Source: Flavobacterium sp.
GTDB lineage: Bacteria; Bacteroidota; Bacteroidia; Flavobacteriales; Flavobacteriaceae
Direction: 5' to 3'
DNA: 64,000 bases
Assembly (NCBI GenBank): GCA_014378065.1
Contig: JACMOK010000071.1
Span: forward strand, 1 to 64,000
In this document: positions 54,068 to 62,429 of the stretch, one piece after another
Layout: the number at the start of each line of letters is the position of its first letter
Position numbering within the stretch: the stretch's first letter is position 1
The notes under the pieces: model-generated
The model's database searches: none
What the model was told of the DNA's origin: nothing
Seen by the model: the letters and a program-made list of their open reading frames with translations, nothing else
Translations under genes and position numbers: made by a program

Positions 54068-54286
54068 CTAGATGCTCATTCTGAATTCCTCGATTACGGG
54101 ATTGGCTTTGGCAAAATCGGTTTCCTGAATAAAAACTTCGACTGCCAAATCCATATTGCCAAAACCGCCCAATCGCGCAGATTGTATGTTGTCTTTTAAA
54201 ACGGTGGCAACGCCTATGTCTTCAATTTTTTGTTGTAAGGCTTTTGCTAAAATGTCACTTCCTGAAAATACTTTCATTAATCCCAT
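54068..54286 (-). CDS. DUF2007 domain-containing protein
   Basis: 72 aa; the likely start is MGLMKVF or the internal MKVF (54277). The sequence MKVFSGSDILAKALQQKIEDIGVATVLKDNIQSARLGGFGN matches DUF2007, a small 'putative signal transducing' domain with a ferredoxin-like fold. Function unknown. It is 8 bp after the DEAD-like gene and 47 bp before the ABC-F gene, all on one strand, so possibly one operon. Confidence 0.83.
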   Translation of the reverse strand: MGLMKVFSGSDILAKALQQKIEDIGVATVLKDNIQSARLGGFGNMDLAVEVFIQETDFAKANPVIEEFRMSI

Positions 54287-54294
54287 AATGGTTT

Positions 54295-54960
54295 TTAGTT
54301 GTTAGTTGGGGTTGTTGGTTGTTCGTTGTCTAATTCTTCGTCTTGCTGTTCTTCCAATTCAAAAAAGACTGGCTCTAATAGCATTTTCTCTGCTAAAATT
54401 TGTATTCTTTCGGTCAGTTGGTCTGCAAAAATAAGTCGCTGGGTTTTGGAAATGCTGTTGGAGATGCGCATGATTTTTGTTTCGTGACGCAATTTTAAAA
54501 TCGGATCTGCGTCGTCAAGGACCAGCATTTTCAATCGGTTTACGTTGTAGCCCGCGGTTGTAAACATCTCGTTGAGTTTGTTTGGTGTCCCGATTAGCAC
54601 ATCAATTCCTGTGGAAATATAATTTTTATCGTATTCCATATCGCCTTTGTCATGCACGCCGTACACCCTTAAATTGGTATAGTTGCCCAGCTTTTCAAAT
54701 AGTGTTTCCATTTCCAAAACTTTCGCTTTGTCTTCGACTATAATTAATGCCCGTGGCGATTCTTCGCCTTCGCAAACCAATTGCTGAATTACGTTTAATA
54801 CGATGGTGGTTGATTTTCCACTTTTCGCCGGCGCGATAATAATGCAGTCGGCGCCGCTTTTTAAGGTTGAAAAAGTTTCCTGTTGCAAGTCATTGGCTTG
54901 GTCCAAACCATTTTCAATGAGCGCTTGCTGGAGCTTTTCGTTTATTTTTTTTAGTTTCAT
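54295..54960 (-). CDS. DEAD-box-like protein, N-terminal RecA domain only
   Basis: 221 aa from the ATG at 54958-54960 (MKLKKINEKLQQALIENGLDQAND). Q-motif-like ENGLDQANDLQQETFSTLKSG, motif I APAKSGKSTT, motif Ia region RALIIVEDKAKVLEME, motif Ib GTPNKLNEM, and motif II LVLDDADPIL, where DEAD has become DDAD. Motif III SAT is replaced by FAD, and there is no second RecA domain. It ends in a Glu/Gln/Asp-rich, Thr/Pro/Asn tail. It may bind RNA or ATP without being a helicase. An alternative upstream start at 55017 overlaps the regulator gene and is less likely. Confidence 0.78.
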   Translation of the reverse strand: MKLKKINEKLQQALIENGLDQANDLQQETFSTLKSGADCIIIAPAKSGKSTTIVLNVIQQLVCEGEESPRALIIVEDKAKVLEMETLFEKLGNYTNLRVYGVHDKGDMEYDKNYISTGIDVLIGTPNKLNEMFTTAGYNVNRLKMLVLDDADPILKLRHETKIMRISNSISKTQRLIFADQLTERIQILAEKMLLEPVFFELEEQQDEELDNEQPTTPTNN

Positions 54961-55003
54961 ATTCTTTTTTAATTTGCAGATTTTAATATCTAACTTATTT
55001 GCT

Positions 55004-56167
55004 TCATTTTGTAGCAAACATTTTTACATCGTTTTCTGAAATTTCGTTGCCACCTAAAATGATCAGCCGTTCTACCACATTTCGCAGTTCGCGAATGTTT
55101 CCGGTCCAATCGTAGGCTTGGAGCAAAGTAATTGCGGCTACCGAAAATAATTTTGGTGTCGTGCCCTGTTCAGAGGCGATTTTTTCGGTAAAATAGGCAA
55201 TCAACACTGGAATATCTTCGCGCCTGTCATTTAAAGCCGGCACTTTAATAAGAATTACGGCCAAGCGGTGGTATAAATCTTCTCGAAAACGGCCTTCTGC
55301 AATTTCGACTTTTAAATTTTTATTAGTCGCTGCTATCACGCGTACGTTGATTTTAATGTCTTTTTCGGCGCCCACTCTGGTAATCATATTTTCTTGTAAG
55401 GCGCGCAATACTTTGGCCTGTGCCGACAAACTCATGTCGCCAATTTCATCTAAAAAAATGGTTCCGCCATCCGCGGCTTCAAATTTTCCAGCCCGATCGC
55501 GCACTGCCGAAGTAAAGGCCCCTTTGACATGACCAAACAATTCACTCTCAATCAGCTCACTCGGAATGGCGGCGCAGTTGACTTCAATCAGCGGAAAGCC
55601 CGCGCGTTCACTTTTTTCATGCAATTGATGGGCAACTAACTCTTTTCCGGTGCCATTGGGTCCGGTGATTAAAACCCTGGCCTCGGTTGGTGCTACCTTT
55701 TCGACCATTATTTTGATCTGGTTGATGGCTTCGCTTTCGCCAATCATTTCATAGTTTTTGCTGACTTTTTTCTTGAGGATTTTGTTTTCTACCACAAGTT
55801 GCTTTTTGTCTAACGCGTTGCGAACAGTATTGAGCAGCCGATTTAAATCGGGTGGTTTGGAGATGTAATCAAACGCACCGAGTCGCATGGTGTTGATGGC
55901 TGTTTCCATATCACCATGACCAGAAATCATGACCATGGGGATTTCGGGTTTGATTTTTTTGACCGCCTCGAGCAGTTCTACGCCGTCCATTTTTGGCATT
56001 TTGATGTCGCACAATACAAGATCGTAATCGTATTTTTTAATTTTTTCGAGTCCTTGCATGCCATCTTCGGCATCTTCGACGATGTAAGTTTCGCTTTCTT
56101 CGGAAAGTATTTTTGTGAGTACCCGGCGGATGGCCGCTTCGTCTTCGATAATGAGTATTCTTGACAT
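55004..56167 (-). CDS. NtrC-like response regulator (receiver + sigma-54-type AAA+), no HTH
   Basis: 387 aa. Receiver domain (ILIIEDEAAIRRVL, phospho-Asp in LVLCDIKMPKMDGVEL near 54, KPPDLNRL), then an AAA+ domain: Walker A ITGPNGTGKELVAHQLH (near 170), the sigma-54 loop GAFTSA in place of GAFTGA, Walker B GGTIFLDEIGDMS, arginine finger region RFREDLYHRLAV, WTGNIRELRNVV. The protein stops at ISENDVKMFATK, where NtrC-type proteins continue into a Fis-type HTH of about 60 aa. It can therefore not bind DNA by the usual domain. No kinase gene is adjacent. In flavobacteria this short form seems common (from memory). Confidence 0.85.
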   Translation of the reverse strand: MSRILIIEDEAAIRRVLTKILSEESETYIVEDAEDGMQGLEKIKKYDYDLVLCDIKMPKMDGVELLEAVKKIKPEIPMVMISGHGDMETAINTMRLGAFDYISKPPDLNRLLNTVRNALDKKQLVVENKILKKKVSKNYEMIGESEAINQIKIMVEKVAPTEARVLITGPNGTGKELVAHQLHEKSERAGFPLIEVNCAAIPSELIESELFGHVKGAFTSAVRDRAGKFEAADGGTIFLDEIGDMSLSAQAKVLRALQENMITRVGAEKDIKINVRVIAATNKNLKVEIAEGRFREDLYHRLAVILIKVPALNDRREDIPVLIAYFTEKIASEQGTTPKLFSVAAITLLQAYDWTGNIRELRNVVERLIILGGNEISENDVKMFATK

Positions 56168-56182
56168 ATAGTGTATTTTTTT

Positions 56183-56260
56183 AGCCCCGATTGGAGAGGA
56201 AATCCTTTTGTTTTTTCTTTAAAAAATAAAAGATTGCAACGTAAAGCGGGAAATGGCTTC
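56183..56260 (+). repeat. Dispersed palindromic element, copy f
   Basis: Begins AGCCCCGATTGGAGAGGAAA and ends AGCGGGAAATGGCTTC. CCCG pairs with CGGG (56247-56250); AATCCTTTT pairs with AAAAGATT with one bulge. It lies between the regulator start and the ABC permease stop, antisense to both. Confidence 0.78.
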
Positions 56261-56282
56261 TGAAGAAACGCAGAAGATTACT

Positions 56283-57587
56283 TTAATATTTCAACCATTT
56301 GTACAATTCGCGCCAGGTTGGTTTTTTGCCGTACATCAATATGCCGACGCGGTAAATTTTGGAGGCAAACCAGACCACAAAAAAGAAAGAACTGAACAAT
56401 ATTGTGATTGACAGTAAGATTTGCCACCAAGGCACACCAAACGGAATTCGCATCAGCATGACGATCGGGGAAGTCAACGGAATCATCGAGAATACTGTGG
56501 CGATTGTGCCATGCGGATCGTTCATCACAGTAAAAAAACCGATGTAAACTCCAAGAATTAACGGCATTATTATCGGCAACAGAAATTGCTGAGAGTCGGT
56601 TTCGTTGTCTACTGCGGCACCAATGGCAGCATAAAACGAGCTGTAAAGAAAATAGCCTCCGACGAAATAGATGATAAAGCAAGCGAAGATGGAAGCGATG
56701 GGCAGGTTCCACAATTCTTTAAGGTAGAGCTGCGCGGTTGAGGCCATTTCTTGCGAAGCAGACTCCATGGCATGTTGCGAGATGGCTGACGTAGGTCCGA
56801 CCTGCACTCCAAAAAATGCCGAAGCGGCGGATAGTAATGAAAGTCCGATAATTGCCCAGATAAAAAACTGCAGTATACCGGCTAACGAAGTTCCGATGAT
56901 TTTTCCCATCATTAGTTGAAATGGTTTTACGGAGGAAATGATGATTTCGATAATGCGGTTGGTTTTTTCTTCGATGACGCTGCGCATCACCATATTTCCG
57001 TAGATGATGATGAACATCATGATCAGATAACCGAAAGCTCCTCCAATGGCAATCTTGATTTCGTTTAATCCTTTTAAGGTAGATTCGCCGGAAGCTTTGG
57101 CCACGCTAATATTGACTTTGGCTTCCGCATTTTTTATGGCAAGCGTGTCCAGGTGTGCGTTTTCTAAATTGATTTTAGTGATTTTCTTGGCTATAAGGTC
57201 TTCGATATCTCCAAGAAAACTAAGGCTAGGACTGTCATTGGATATGTATTTAATTTTGTTCTGCAACGTTTTATTATCAATAGCTTTAGGAATAAAAAGC
57301 AGGCCTTCATAACTATCTTTTGTAATACTGTCTCTAAGTATTTTCATTGGTACGGCAGACAAATTTAAGTAGCGGTATTGGTCAGAATTTTTGAATTCGT
57401 CAGCGAATATTCCGGTTTCATCGTGCACTGCGATGGTTTTTACATCGGCTTTCATTGAGCTTAAATAGCCTACAAAAACAGCAATTCCGACAAACAACAA
57501 CGGACTCAGAAAAGTCATGACGATAAAGGATTTATTGCGGACTTTGGCAATAAATTCTCGTTTAATGATAAGGGTTAGGATGCTCAT
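56283..57587 (-). CDS. ABC-2 type transporter permease, NatB-like
   Basis: 434 aa. TM1 at the N-terminus (FIVMTFLSPLLFVGIAVFVGYL, about 21-43), a large extracytoplasmic domain of about 170 aa, then six C-terminal membrane segments with the ABC-2 core (MRSVIEEKTNRIIEIIISSVKPFQLMMGKIIGTSLAGI, PIASIFACFIIYFVGGYFLY, PLTSPIVMLMRIPFGVPWWQ). This matches NatB/YhaP-type exporters. It is 47 bp after its ATPase gene (57635), with which it forms an operon. The exported substrate is unknown; Na+ in the founding member. Confidence 0.88.
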   Translation of the reverse strand: MSILTLIIKREFIAKVRNKSFIVMTFLSPLLFVGIAVFVGYLSSMKADVKTIAVHDETGIFADEFKNSDQYRYLNLSAVPMKILRDSITKDSYEGLLFIPKAIDNKTLQNKIKYISNDSPSLSFLGDIEDLIAKKITKINLENAHLDTLAIKNAEAKVNISVAKASGESTLKGLNEIKIAIGGAFGYLIMMFIIIYGNMVMRSVIEEKTNRIIEIIISSVKPFQLMMGKIIGTSLAGILQFFIWAIIGLSLLSAASAFFGVQVGPTSAISQHAMESASQEMASTAQLYLKELWNLPIASIFACFIIYFVGGYFLYSSFYAAIGAAVDNETDSQQFLLPIIMPLILGVYIGFFTVMNDPHGTIATVFSMIPLTSPIVMLMRIPFGVPWWQILLSITILFSSFFFVVWFASKIYRVGILMYGKKPTWRELYKWLKY

Positions 57588-57634
57588 TTTTATGTTTTAA
57601 TAATTGGCGCTGTCGACTGAAGTTATAAATGCGA

Positions 57635-58558
57635 TTATTCTTCGGTGACGGTTTTAATAAAAATATCGTTCACACTAGGAATTTTTTCTAAAAAATGGGT
57701 GACTTGACCGCGTTGGGTTAACAAATGCAGCAGTTCGTTCGGCGTGGCATTGCCAAGTTGGATTTCAAGCTTCAATTCGTCGTTGAGCGACTTAAAATGG
57801 GTTTGGCCTACGGTGAATTTTTGGGTGATATCGAACATAAGTCCTTCTACATTATCTGTTAAAATGCCAACTTCAAAGCTATTGGTGCGGTATTTCTTCT
57901 TGACTTCATCGAGTCGGCCTTCAATAAGTTTATTAGATTTGTGCAATAATGCAATGTGGTCGCAGAGTTCTTCCACGCTCTCCATACGATGGGTAGAAAA
58001 TATGATCGTAGATCCTTGCTTTTGCAATTCTAAAATTTCGTCTTTAATTAGATTGGCATTGACTGGATCAAAACCGGAAAAGGGTTCGTCGAAAATTAGC
58101 AATTTCGGCTTGTGCAAGACACAGACCACAAATTGGATTTTTTGGGCCATGCCTTTGGAGAGTTCCTGAATTTTTTTATTCCACCAACCTTTGATTTCAA
58201 GTCGTTCAAACCAATATTCGAGTTGCTTTTGGGCCTCGGCTTTGGAGAGTCCCTTCATTTGTGCAAGGTAGAGGCATTGTTCGCCAACCTTCATCGATTT
58301 GTACAAGCCTCTTTCTTCAGGCAAATAACCGATATACTGCACGTGTTTGGGTTGTAATTTTTCGCCGTCGAGAATAATTTCGCCACTGTCGGGGATGGTT
58401 ATCTGATTGATGATTCGGATTAGAGAAGTTTTTCCAGCACCATTAGGACCGAGAAGCCCATAAATACTTCCTTTTGGGACGGTGAGTGAAACTTCGTTAA
58501 GCGCAATGAAATCGCCATATTTTTTGACTACTTTATTGACTTCAAGTATATTGCCCAT
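57635..58558 (-). CDS. ABC transporter ATP-binding protein, NatA-like
   Basis: 307 aa. Walker A GLLGPNGAGKTSLIRIIN (near 37), GYLPEERGLYKSMKVGEQCLYLA (Q-loop region, 'PEERGLY' being typical of NatA/YhaQ), signature LSKGMAQKIQFV (the K variant of LSGGQ), Walker B LLIFDEPFSGFDPVN, switch His FSTHRM. A C-terminal domain of about 80 aa is of the DUF4162 type. Energises the permease encoded immediately downstream. Confidence 0.9.
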   Translation of the reverse strand: MGNILEVNKVVKKYGDFIALNEVSLTVPKGSIYGLLGPNGAGKTSLIRIINQITIPDSGEIILDGEKLQPKHVQYIGYLPEERGLYKSMKVGEQCLYLAQMKGLSKAEAQKQLEYWFERLEIKGWWNKKIQELSKGMAQKIQFVVCVLHKPKLLIFDEPFSGFDPVNANLIKDEILELQKQGSTIIFSTHRMESVEELCDHIALLHKSNKLIEGRLDEVKKKYRTNSFEVGILTDNVEGLMFDITQKFTVGQTHFKSLNDELKLEIQLGNATPNELLHLLTQRGQVTHFLEKIPSVNDIFIKTVTEE

Positions 58559-58640
58559 GCGTTTATTTTAATTAACTGGCCCGTTAGACCCCTTTGGTTT
58601 TGGGTTTGTAAAAGTACATAATTAGACCCTATTCCGTTTC

Positions 58641-58684
58641 ACATGTTACAAAAAAAACCCACCCTTATTTGCACAAGGATGGGA
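58641..58684 (-). terminator. Terminator of the grpE-dnaJ operon
   Basis: On the minus strand CCCATCCTT pairs with AAGGGTGGG (one mismatch) and is followed by eight T. Confidence 0.8.
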
Positions 58685-58751
58685 AAAATTGCTATGAAAA
58701 AGAAATTACTAGTTTCCTAGTAACACTTCAAATGTAAATATATTTTTTGAT

Positions 58752-59861
58752 TTAGGAGAACATATCTTTAACTTTTTCGAAAAAAGATTTATCGCTTTTT
58801 TCTGGCTGCGGAATAAAGTTTTCGTCGGTAAGGTTTTTCTCGAAAAATTGTTTCTGGTCTTTATTTAAAATTTTTGGTGTCCAAACATTTACATGAACCA
58901 GCAGGTCTCCATTCCCATATCCGTTAAGGCTTGGAATTCCTTTTCCTTTTAATCTCAAAATTTTCCCAGACTGAATTCCTTCCTCGAGTTTAATTCTAAC
59001 TTTTCCGTTTACCGCTTCAATATCTTTTGAAATTCCCAATACCGCTTCAGCAACACTGATGTAGAGATCAAAGTGTAAATTTTCACCTTCTCTTTTCAAG
59101 AATTCATGTTCAACTTCTTCGATAGCGACGATCAAATCGCCTGGAATCCCATTGCCGGGTGCATCATTTCCCTTATTGGCAACTTTAAGTTGCATGCCGT
59201 CGACTACGCCCGCAGGAATTTTTATAGAAACCGTTTCGTCTTCCAAAAGCATGCCCTGTAAGTCAGCGTTGGTTGGTTTTTTGTCGATAATTTGACCCGA
59301 ACCACCACAAGTCGGACAAGTAGAAGCCGACTGCATTCTTCCTAAAATGGTATTGGTAACTCGCATCACTTGCCCCTGACCATTACATGTACCACAGGTT
59401 TTATACGAAACGCCGGGGGCCTGAATTTTACGTTTTACTTTTACTTTTTTTTCTACACCATTGGCCACTTCCTCTAACGTCAATTTGACTTTAATGCGCA
59501 GGTTACTCCCTTTCATGCGACGTTGCCCGCTAGAACTTCCGCCAAATCCTCCTCCAAAAGCGCTACCAAAAATGTCTCCAAACTGGCTGAAGATGTCATC
59601 CATGTTCATTCCGCCACCACTATAACCTCCGCCTCCGCCATCGAAAGCTTGATGACCATACTGGTCGTATTTGGCTTTCTTTTGCGGATCGCTCAAAATC
59701 TCATAAGCCTCGGCTGCAATTTTAAAATTTTCTTCTGCTTCTTTGTTGCCAGGGTTTTTATCAGGGTGAAATTCAATAGCTTTTTTCCTGTAGGCCTTTT
59801 TGATTTCAGCTTCGGAAGCGCCTTTGGAAATGCCTAACAATTCGTAAAAATCTTTTTTCAT
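58752..59861 (-). CDS. dnaJ: Chaperone protein DnaJ
   Basis: 369 aa. J domain MKKDFYELLGISKGASEAEIKKAYR with the HPD motif (FHPDKN) near residue 33, then a Gly/Phe-rich segment (GGGFGGSSSGQ). The cysteine-rich domain has only two CxxCxGxG motifs (CGTCNGQG and CPTCGGSG), which by position correspond to zinc centre II; the outer pair forming centre I is missing. C-terminal substrate-binding domain with SIKIPAGVVDGMQLKV and KGKGIPSLNGYGNGDLLVHV. Hsp40 co-chaperone of DnaK, expressed from grpE 43 bp upstream. Confidence 0.95.
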   Translation of the reverse strand: MKKDFYELLGISKGASEAEIKKAYRKKAIEFHPDKNPGNKEAEENFKIAAEAYEILSDPQKKAKYDQYGHQAFDGGGGGYSGGGMNMDDIFSQFGDIFGSAFGGGFGGSSSGQRRMKGSNLRIKVKLTLEEVANGVEKKVKVKRKIQAPGVSYKTCGTCNGQGQVMRVTNTILGRMQSASTCPTCGGSGQIIDKKPTNADLQGMLLEDETVSIKIPAGVVDGMQLKVANKGNDAPGNGIPGDLIVAIEEVEHEFLKREGENLHFDLYISVAEAVLGISKDIEAVNGKVRIKLEEGIQSGKILRLKGKGIPSLNGYGNGDLLVHVNVWTPKILNKDQKQFFEKNLTDENFIPQPEKSDKSFFEKVKDMFS

Positions 59862-59904
59862 GGTTGTTTTATCGTTATAAACAAGTGTTGACTTGATTTA
59901 AAAA

Positions 59905-60480
59905 TTATTGTCCGATCACTACTTTTGGAAAACGGATAATTTTATCGCCCAATTTGTAACCTTTTTCAATCACATCAACGATTTTTCCTTTAAGATTTGG
60001 TGAAGCCGCGGGAATTTGGGTGATGGCTTCGGCAAAATCAGCATTAAAAATATCACCTATTTTGATCTCGACTTCCTCAAGACCTTTAGAGACCAACGTG
60101 TTTTTTAATTTTTCATGTATCAACTCCACGCCCTGCAGTACTACGTCGTCATCTGTTTTTTTGATTTCAGCCAAAGCCCTGTCAAAATCATCCATTACAG
60201 GTAACATGGATTGGAGCACTTCTTGATTGGCCGTTTTGAACAAATCCATCCTTTCCTTTGCTGTGCGTCTTTTATAATTCTCAAATTCTGCGAAAAGGCG
60301 CAGGTATTTATCCTTTTCTTTTGCCAAATCTTGCGTCAGTTGCTCTTCCAAAGGCAGCTCTTCAATTATAAGTTGCTCGCCATTTGCATTTTGCTCTAGA
60401 GTAACATCATCTATCTCCTGATCCGGTTCTGTATTTTCAGTCGTCATTTTGGTTTTGTCTTTAAATATGTTTTTAAACAT
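59905..60480 (-). CDS. grpE: Nucleotide exchange factor GrpE
   Basis: 191 aa from the ATG at 60480 (MFKNIFKDKTKMTT). The frame extends to 60531, but a promoter (TTG-N21-TACTTTTG, 60500-60531) lies in that extension; an ATG at 60447 is the other option. Acidic N-terminus, then a coiled coil (LTQDLAKEKDKYLRLFAEFENYKRRTAKERMDLFKT) and the beta-wing head with DDFDRAL, GVELIHEKLKNTLVSKGLEEV and GYKLGDKIIRFPKVVIG. It releases ADP from DnaK. First gene of the grpE-dnaJ operon. Confidence 0.95.
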   Translation of the reverse strand: MFKNIFKDKTKMTTENTEPDQEIDDVTLEQNANGEQLIIEELPLEEQLTQDLAKEKDKYLRLFAEFENYKRRTAKERMDLFKTANQEVLQSMLPVMDDFDRALAEIKKTDDDVVLQGVELIHEKLKNTLVSKGLEEVEIKIGDIFNADFAEAITQIPAASPNLKGKIVDVIEKGYKLGDKIIRFPKVVIGQ

Positions 60481-60499
60481 TTTTTTTTCGTTCGAATTG

Positions 60500-60531
60500 C
60501 AAAAGTATTGCCATTTGTTGAATAATGTCAA
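60500..60531 (-). promoter_or_regulatory. grpE-dnaJ promoter (TTG-N21-TACTTTTG)
   Basis: Minus-strand TACTTTTG (60500-60507) with a TTG 21 bp upstream (60529-60531). It decides the grpE start, because the longest open frame begins upstream of it. No CIRCE-like inverted repeat is visible around it. Confidence 0.65.
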
Positions 60532-60790
60532 ATTGTCACTGTTTTTTTTGAACAGGTCAAGGCGGTTGCGAAAGCTAATAATTTAATAAGACGTCACTGA
60601 AGCCTTTCCGTCCAGTAGTACTGAATAGCGAGGGGAGAGAAGGGTAAGTTAAAATAAAAAATTTAATAGAATTTTATGACTATTTGGTTTTCGTTTTGTT
60701 TAGATTTGTTTTAGTAAATATTTGATTTGCTAAAATTAAAACCATAAAGGTTAGCATTAAGCTTCAAAATATTATTAATTCACCCGCTTA

Positions 60791-60828
60791 TAAAAAAAAA
60801 GCTCCGTTTTAAAAACGGAGCTTTTTTT
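60791..60828. terminator. Strong bidirectional terminator
   Basis: AAAAAAGCTCCGTTTT pairs with AAAACGGAGCTTTTTT; the last stop codon of the TIGR01777 gene lies in its T run. Confidence 0.93.
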
Positions 60829-61732
60829 ATGAAAGAATTTGCTGTAACGCATGCTCTACTTCGGGAAATTGAAAAGAAAATCCGTGATCGATGGCCTTCT
60901 GTGGACTAATATTTTTATCTGTAAACAACAATTCATGCATTTCCCCTAGTATTAATTTCATGACAAATTCGGGTATATTAGGCATAAACAAAGGTTTTTT
61001 TAATTTTTTAGCTATCAACTTCGTAAGTAGTTCGTTGCTAATTGCATGGGGCGAAACCGCGTTGTATATCCCTTCCCATGAATTTTGAACAGCAAAAAAA
61101 TACATTCGGGCCAGATCGTGTATGTGTATCCAAGATTGCATTTGTGATCCGTTGCCAAACGCAGCGCCAAATCCTAATTTAATAGGTTTCAACATTTCTG
61201 GTAAAGCACCGCCTTTGGCTGACAATACAATTCCTGTTCTTAATTTGCAAACTTGAATGTTAAGCCGCTGGAATTTATCCACGCTCTCCTCCCACTTAAG
61301 GACAACATTACCTAAAAAACTATGGTCGATCGTTTGTTCGTCTTCGGTATACACGATGCTCGAACTATTTGGATAAATTGCAACCGCCGAAGCAGATACA
61401 ATTTGCTTTACTTGATTTGGATTTTCTTTAAGCGCCTTATACAATGTATTTGATGAAAGTACCCGGCTCTCGATAATCTCTTGTTTATAGTCATCAGTCC
61501 ATCGATTAGAAATATTGGCACCGGCCAAATGGATTATGGCATCCACTCCAATTAAACAATTATCATCAATAACGCCTTGTTCAGGATTCCAAAAAAAGCC
61601 GGTACAATTGGGTTGGTCTTTGTCTTTTGATTTTGAAACAGTCAAATAATGTATCGAAATCTGGTGTTGTAACAAAAGAGCTATCAATTCTGTTCCTACC
61701 AATCCTGTCGCTCCTGTGATTAAAATTCTCAT
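60827..61732 (-). CDS. TIGR01777 family NAD-dependent epimerase
   Basis: 301 aa, extended SDR (SDR39U1/YfcH-like). Rossmann start MRILITGATGLVGTELIALLLQH, then IIHLAGANISNRWTDDYKQEI, RVLSSNTLYKAL, QIVSASAVAIYPNSS, CKLRTGIVLSAKGGALPEML and WIHIHDLARMYFFAV, all diagnostic of TIGR01777. The usual catalytic Tyr of SDRs is represented by Ser-Ala-Val-Ala-Ile-Tyr. The function of the family is not settled (cell division/cell wall links proposed in some members). Monocistronic. Confidence 0.93.
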   Translation of the reverse strand: MRILITGATGLVGTELIALLLQHQISIHYLTVSKSKDKDQPNCTGFFWNPEQGVIDDNCLIGVDAIIHLAGANISNRWTDDYKQEIIESRVLSSNTLYKALKENPNQVKQIVSASAVAIYPNSSSIVYTEDEQTIDHSFLGNVVLKWEESVDKFQRLNIQVCKLRTGIVLSAKGGALPEMLKPIKLGFGAAFGNGSQMQSWIHIHDLARMYFFAVQNSWEGIYNAVSPHAISNELLTKLIAKKLKKPLFMPNIPEFVMKLILGEMHELLFTDKNISPQKAIDHGFSFQFPEVEHALQQILS

Positions 61733-61823
61733 TATTTTTATTTTTCTCTTTTCTCAAAATTACAGCCTCAACCCCGAAATTAAATGTTAATTAGGCTAGG
61801 TTTAACGATTGTTGTGTTGGACA

Positions 61824-62276
61824 TTATTTCAGTTTTAGCGTCCATTCAAAATGCATGTCAGATACAGTTTCGCCTTCTTCATTGGTGCCAACGGCATGCA
61901 TCCACACCGTTTGACTTTCTTGAGAAGCAATGGTTTTTTCAATGCCCTCTTCAATCATAAGTCCATCGTGACAGGTAAATGTAATTCTGCCCGTGGCTTT
62001 TTTTGTAAAAGTAGCTTTATTATTAAGAACCAACATCGAAATTTTGCGACCACTTTTTTCAATATGATACATCACTAGCGCACCGGTTGCCAATTCAGCG
62101 CCCATGGCTTGCACTGCAAAATACATCGAATGAAAAGGATTTTGGTTTTTCCAGCTGTGTTTGACAGCTACCAAACACTGTTTGCTGTCGATGCGCCTTA
62201 CCCGGACACCACACCAAAATGCCGACGGCAGTTTTAAGAATAAATACAGGTTGATTTTTTTAGGCGAAAAGTCCAT
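61824..62276 (-). CDS. DUF4442 hotdog-fold thioesterase-like protein
   Basis: 150 aa from the ATG at 62274-62276 (MDFSPKKINLYLFLKLPSAF); the open frame begins 42 nt earlier (62318) without support. FHSMYFAVQAMGAELATGALVMYHI is the central helix region of DUF4442, a hotdog-fold family related to acyl-CoA thioesterases (PaaI-like). KATFTKKATGRITFTCHDG follows. Substrate unknown; cytosolic. It is followed by the epimerase gene on the same strand after 91 bp. Confidence 0.83.
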   Translation of the reverse strand: MDFSPKKINLYLFLKLPSAFWCGVRVRRIDSKQCLVAVKHSWKNQNPFHSMYFAVQAMGAELATGALVMYHIEKSGRKISMLVLNNKATFTKKATGRITFTCHDGLMIEEGIEKTIASQESQTVWMHAVGTNEEGETVSDMHFEWTLKLK

Positions 62277-62393
62277 AATTACTGGTAATTTTTCTAAATG
62301 TAAACATTTTCCACACAATAAATCTTATTTTATATTTGTTAATATTTTGTTAAGATTTGGTACTATGTAAAACAAGATACTATTTTTTAGATA

Positions 62394-62401
62394 TATATTT
62401 G
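62394..62401 (+). promoter_or_regulatory. -7 box of the DUF4870 gene
   Basis: TATATTTG, 28 bp before the ATG at 62430; no clear -33 TTG. Confidence 0.5.
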
Positions 62402-62429
62402 CATAAGAAAATACTATATACTTTTAATT

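Noticed and set aside
60481..60531. N-terminal extension of GrpE
   Set aside because: It contains the grpE promoter (-33 and -7 boxes), so it should not be translated.
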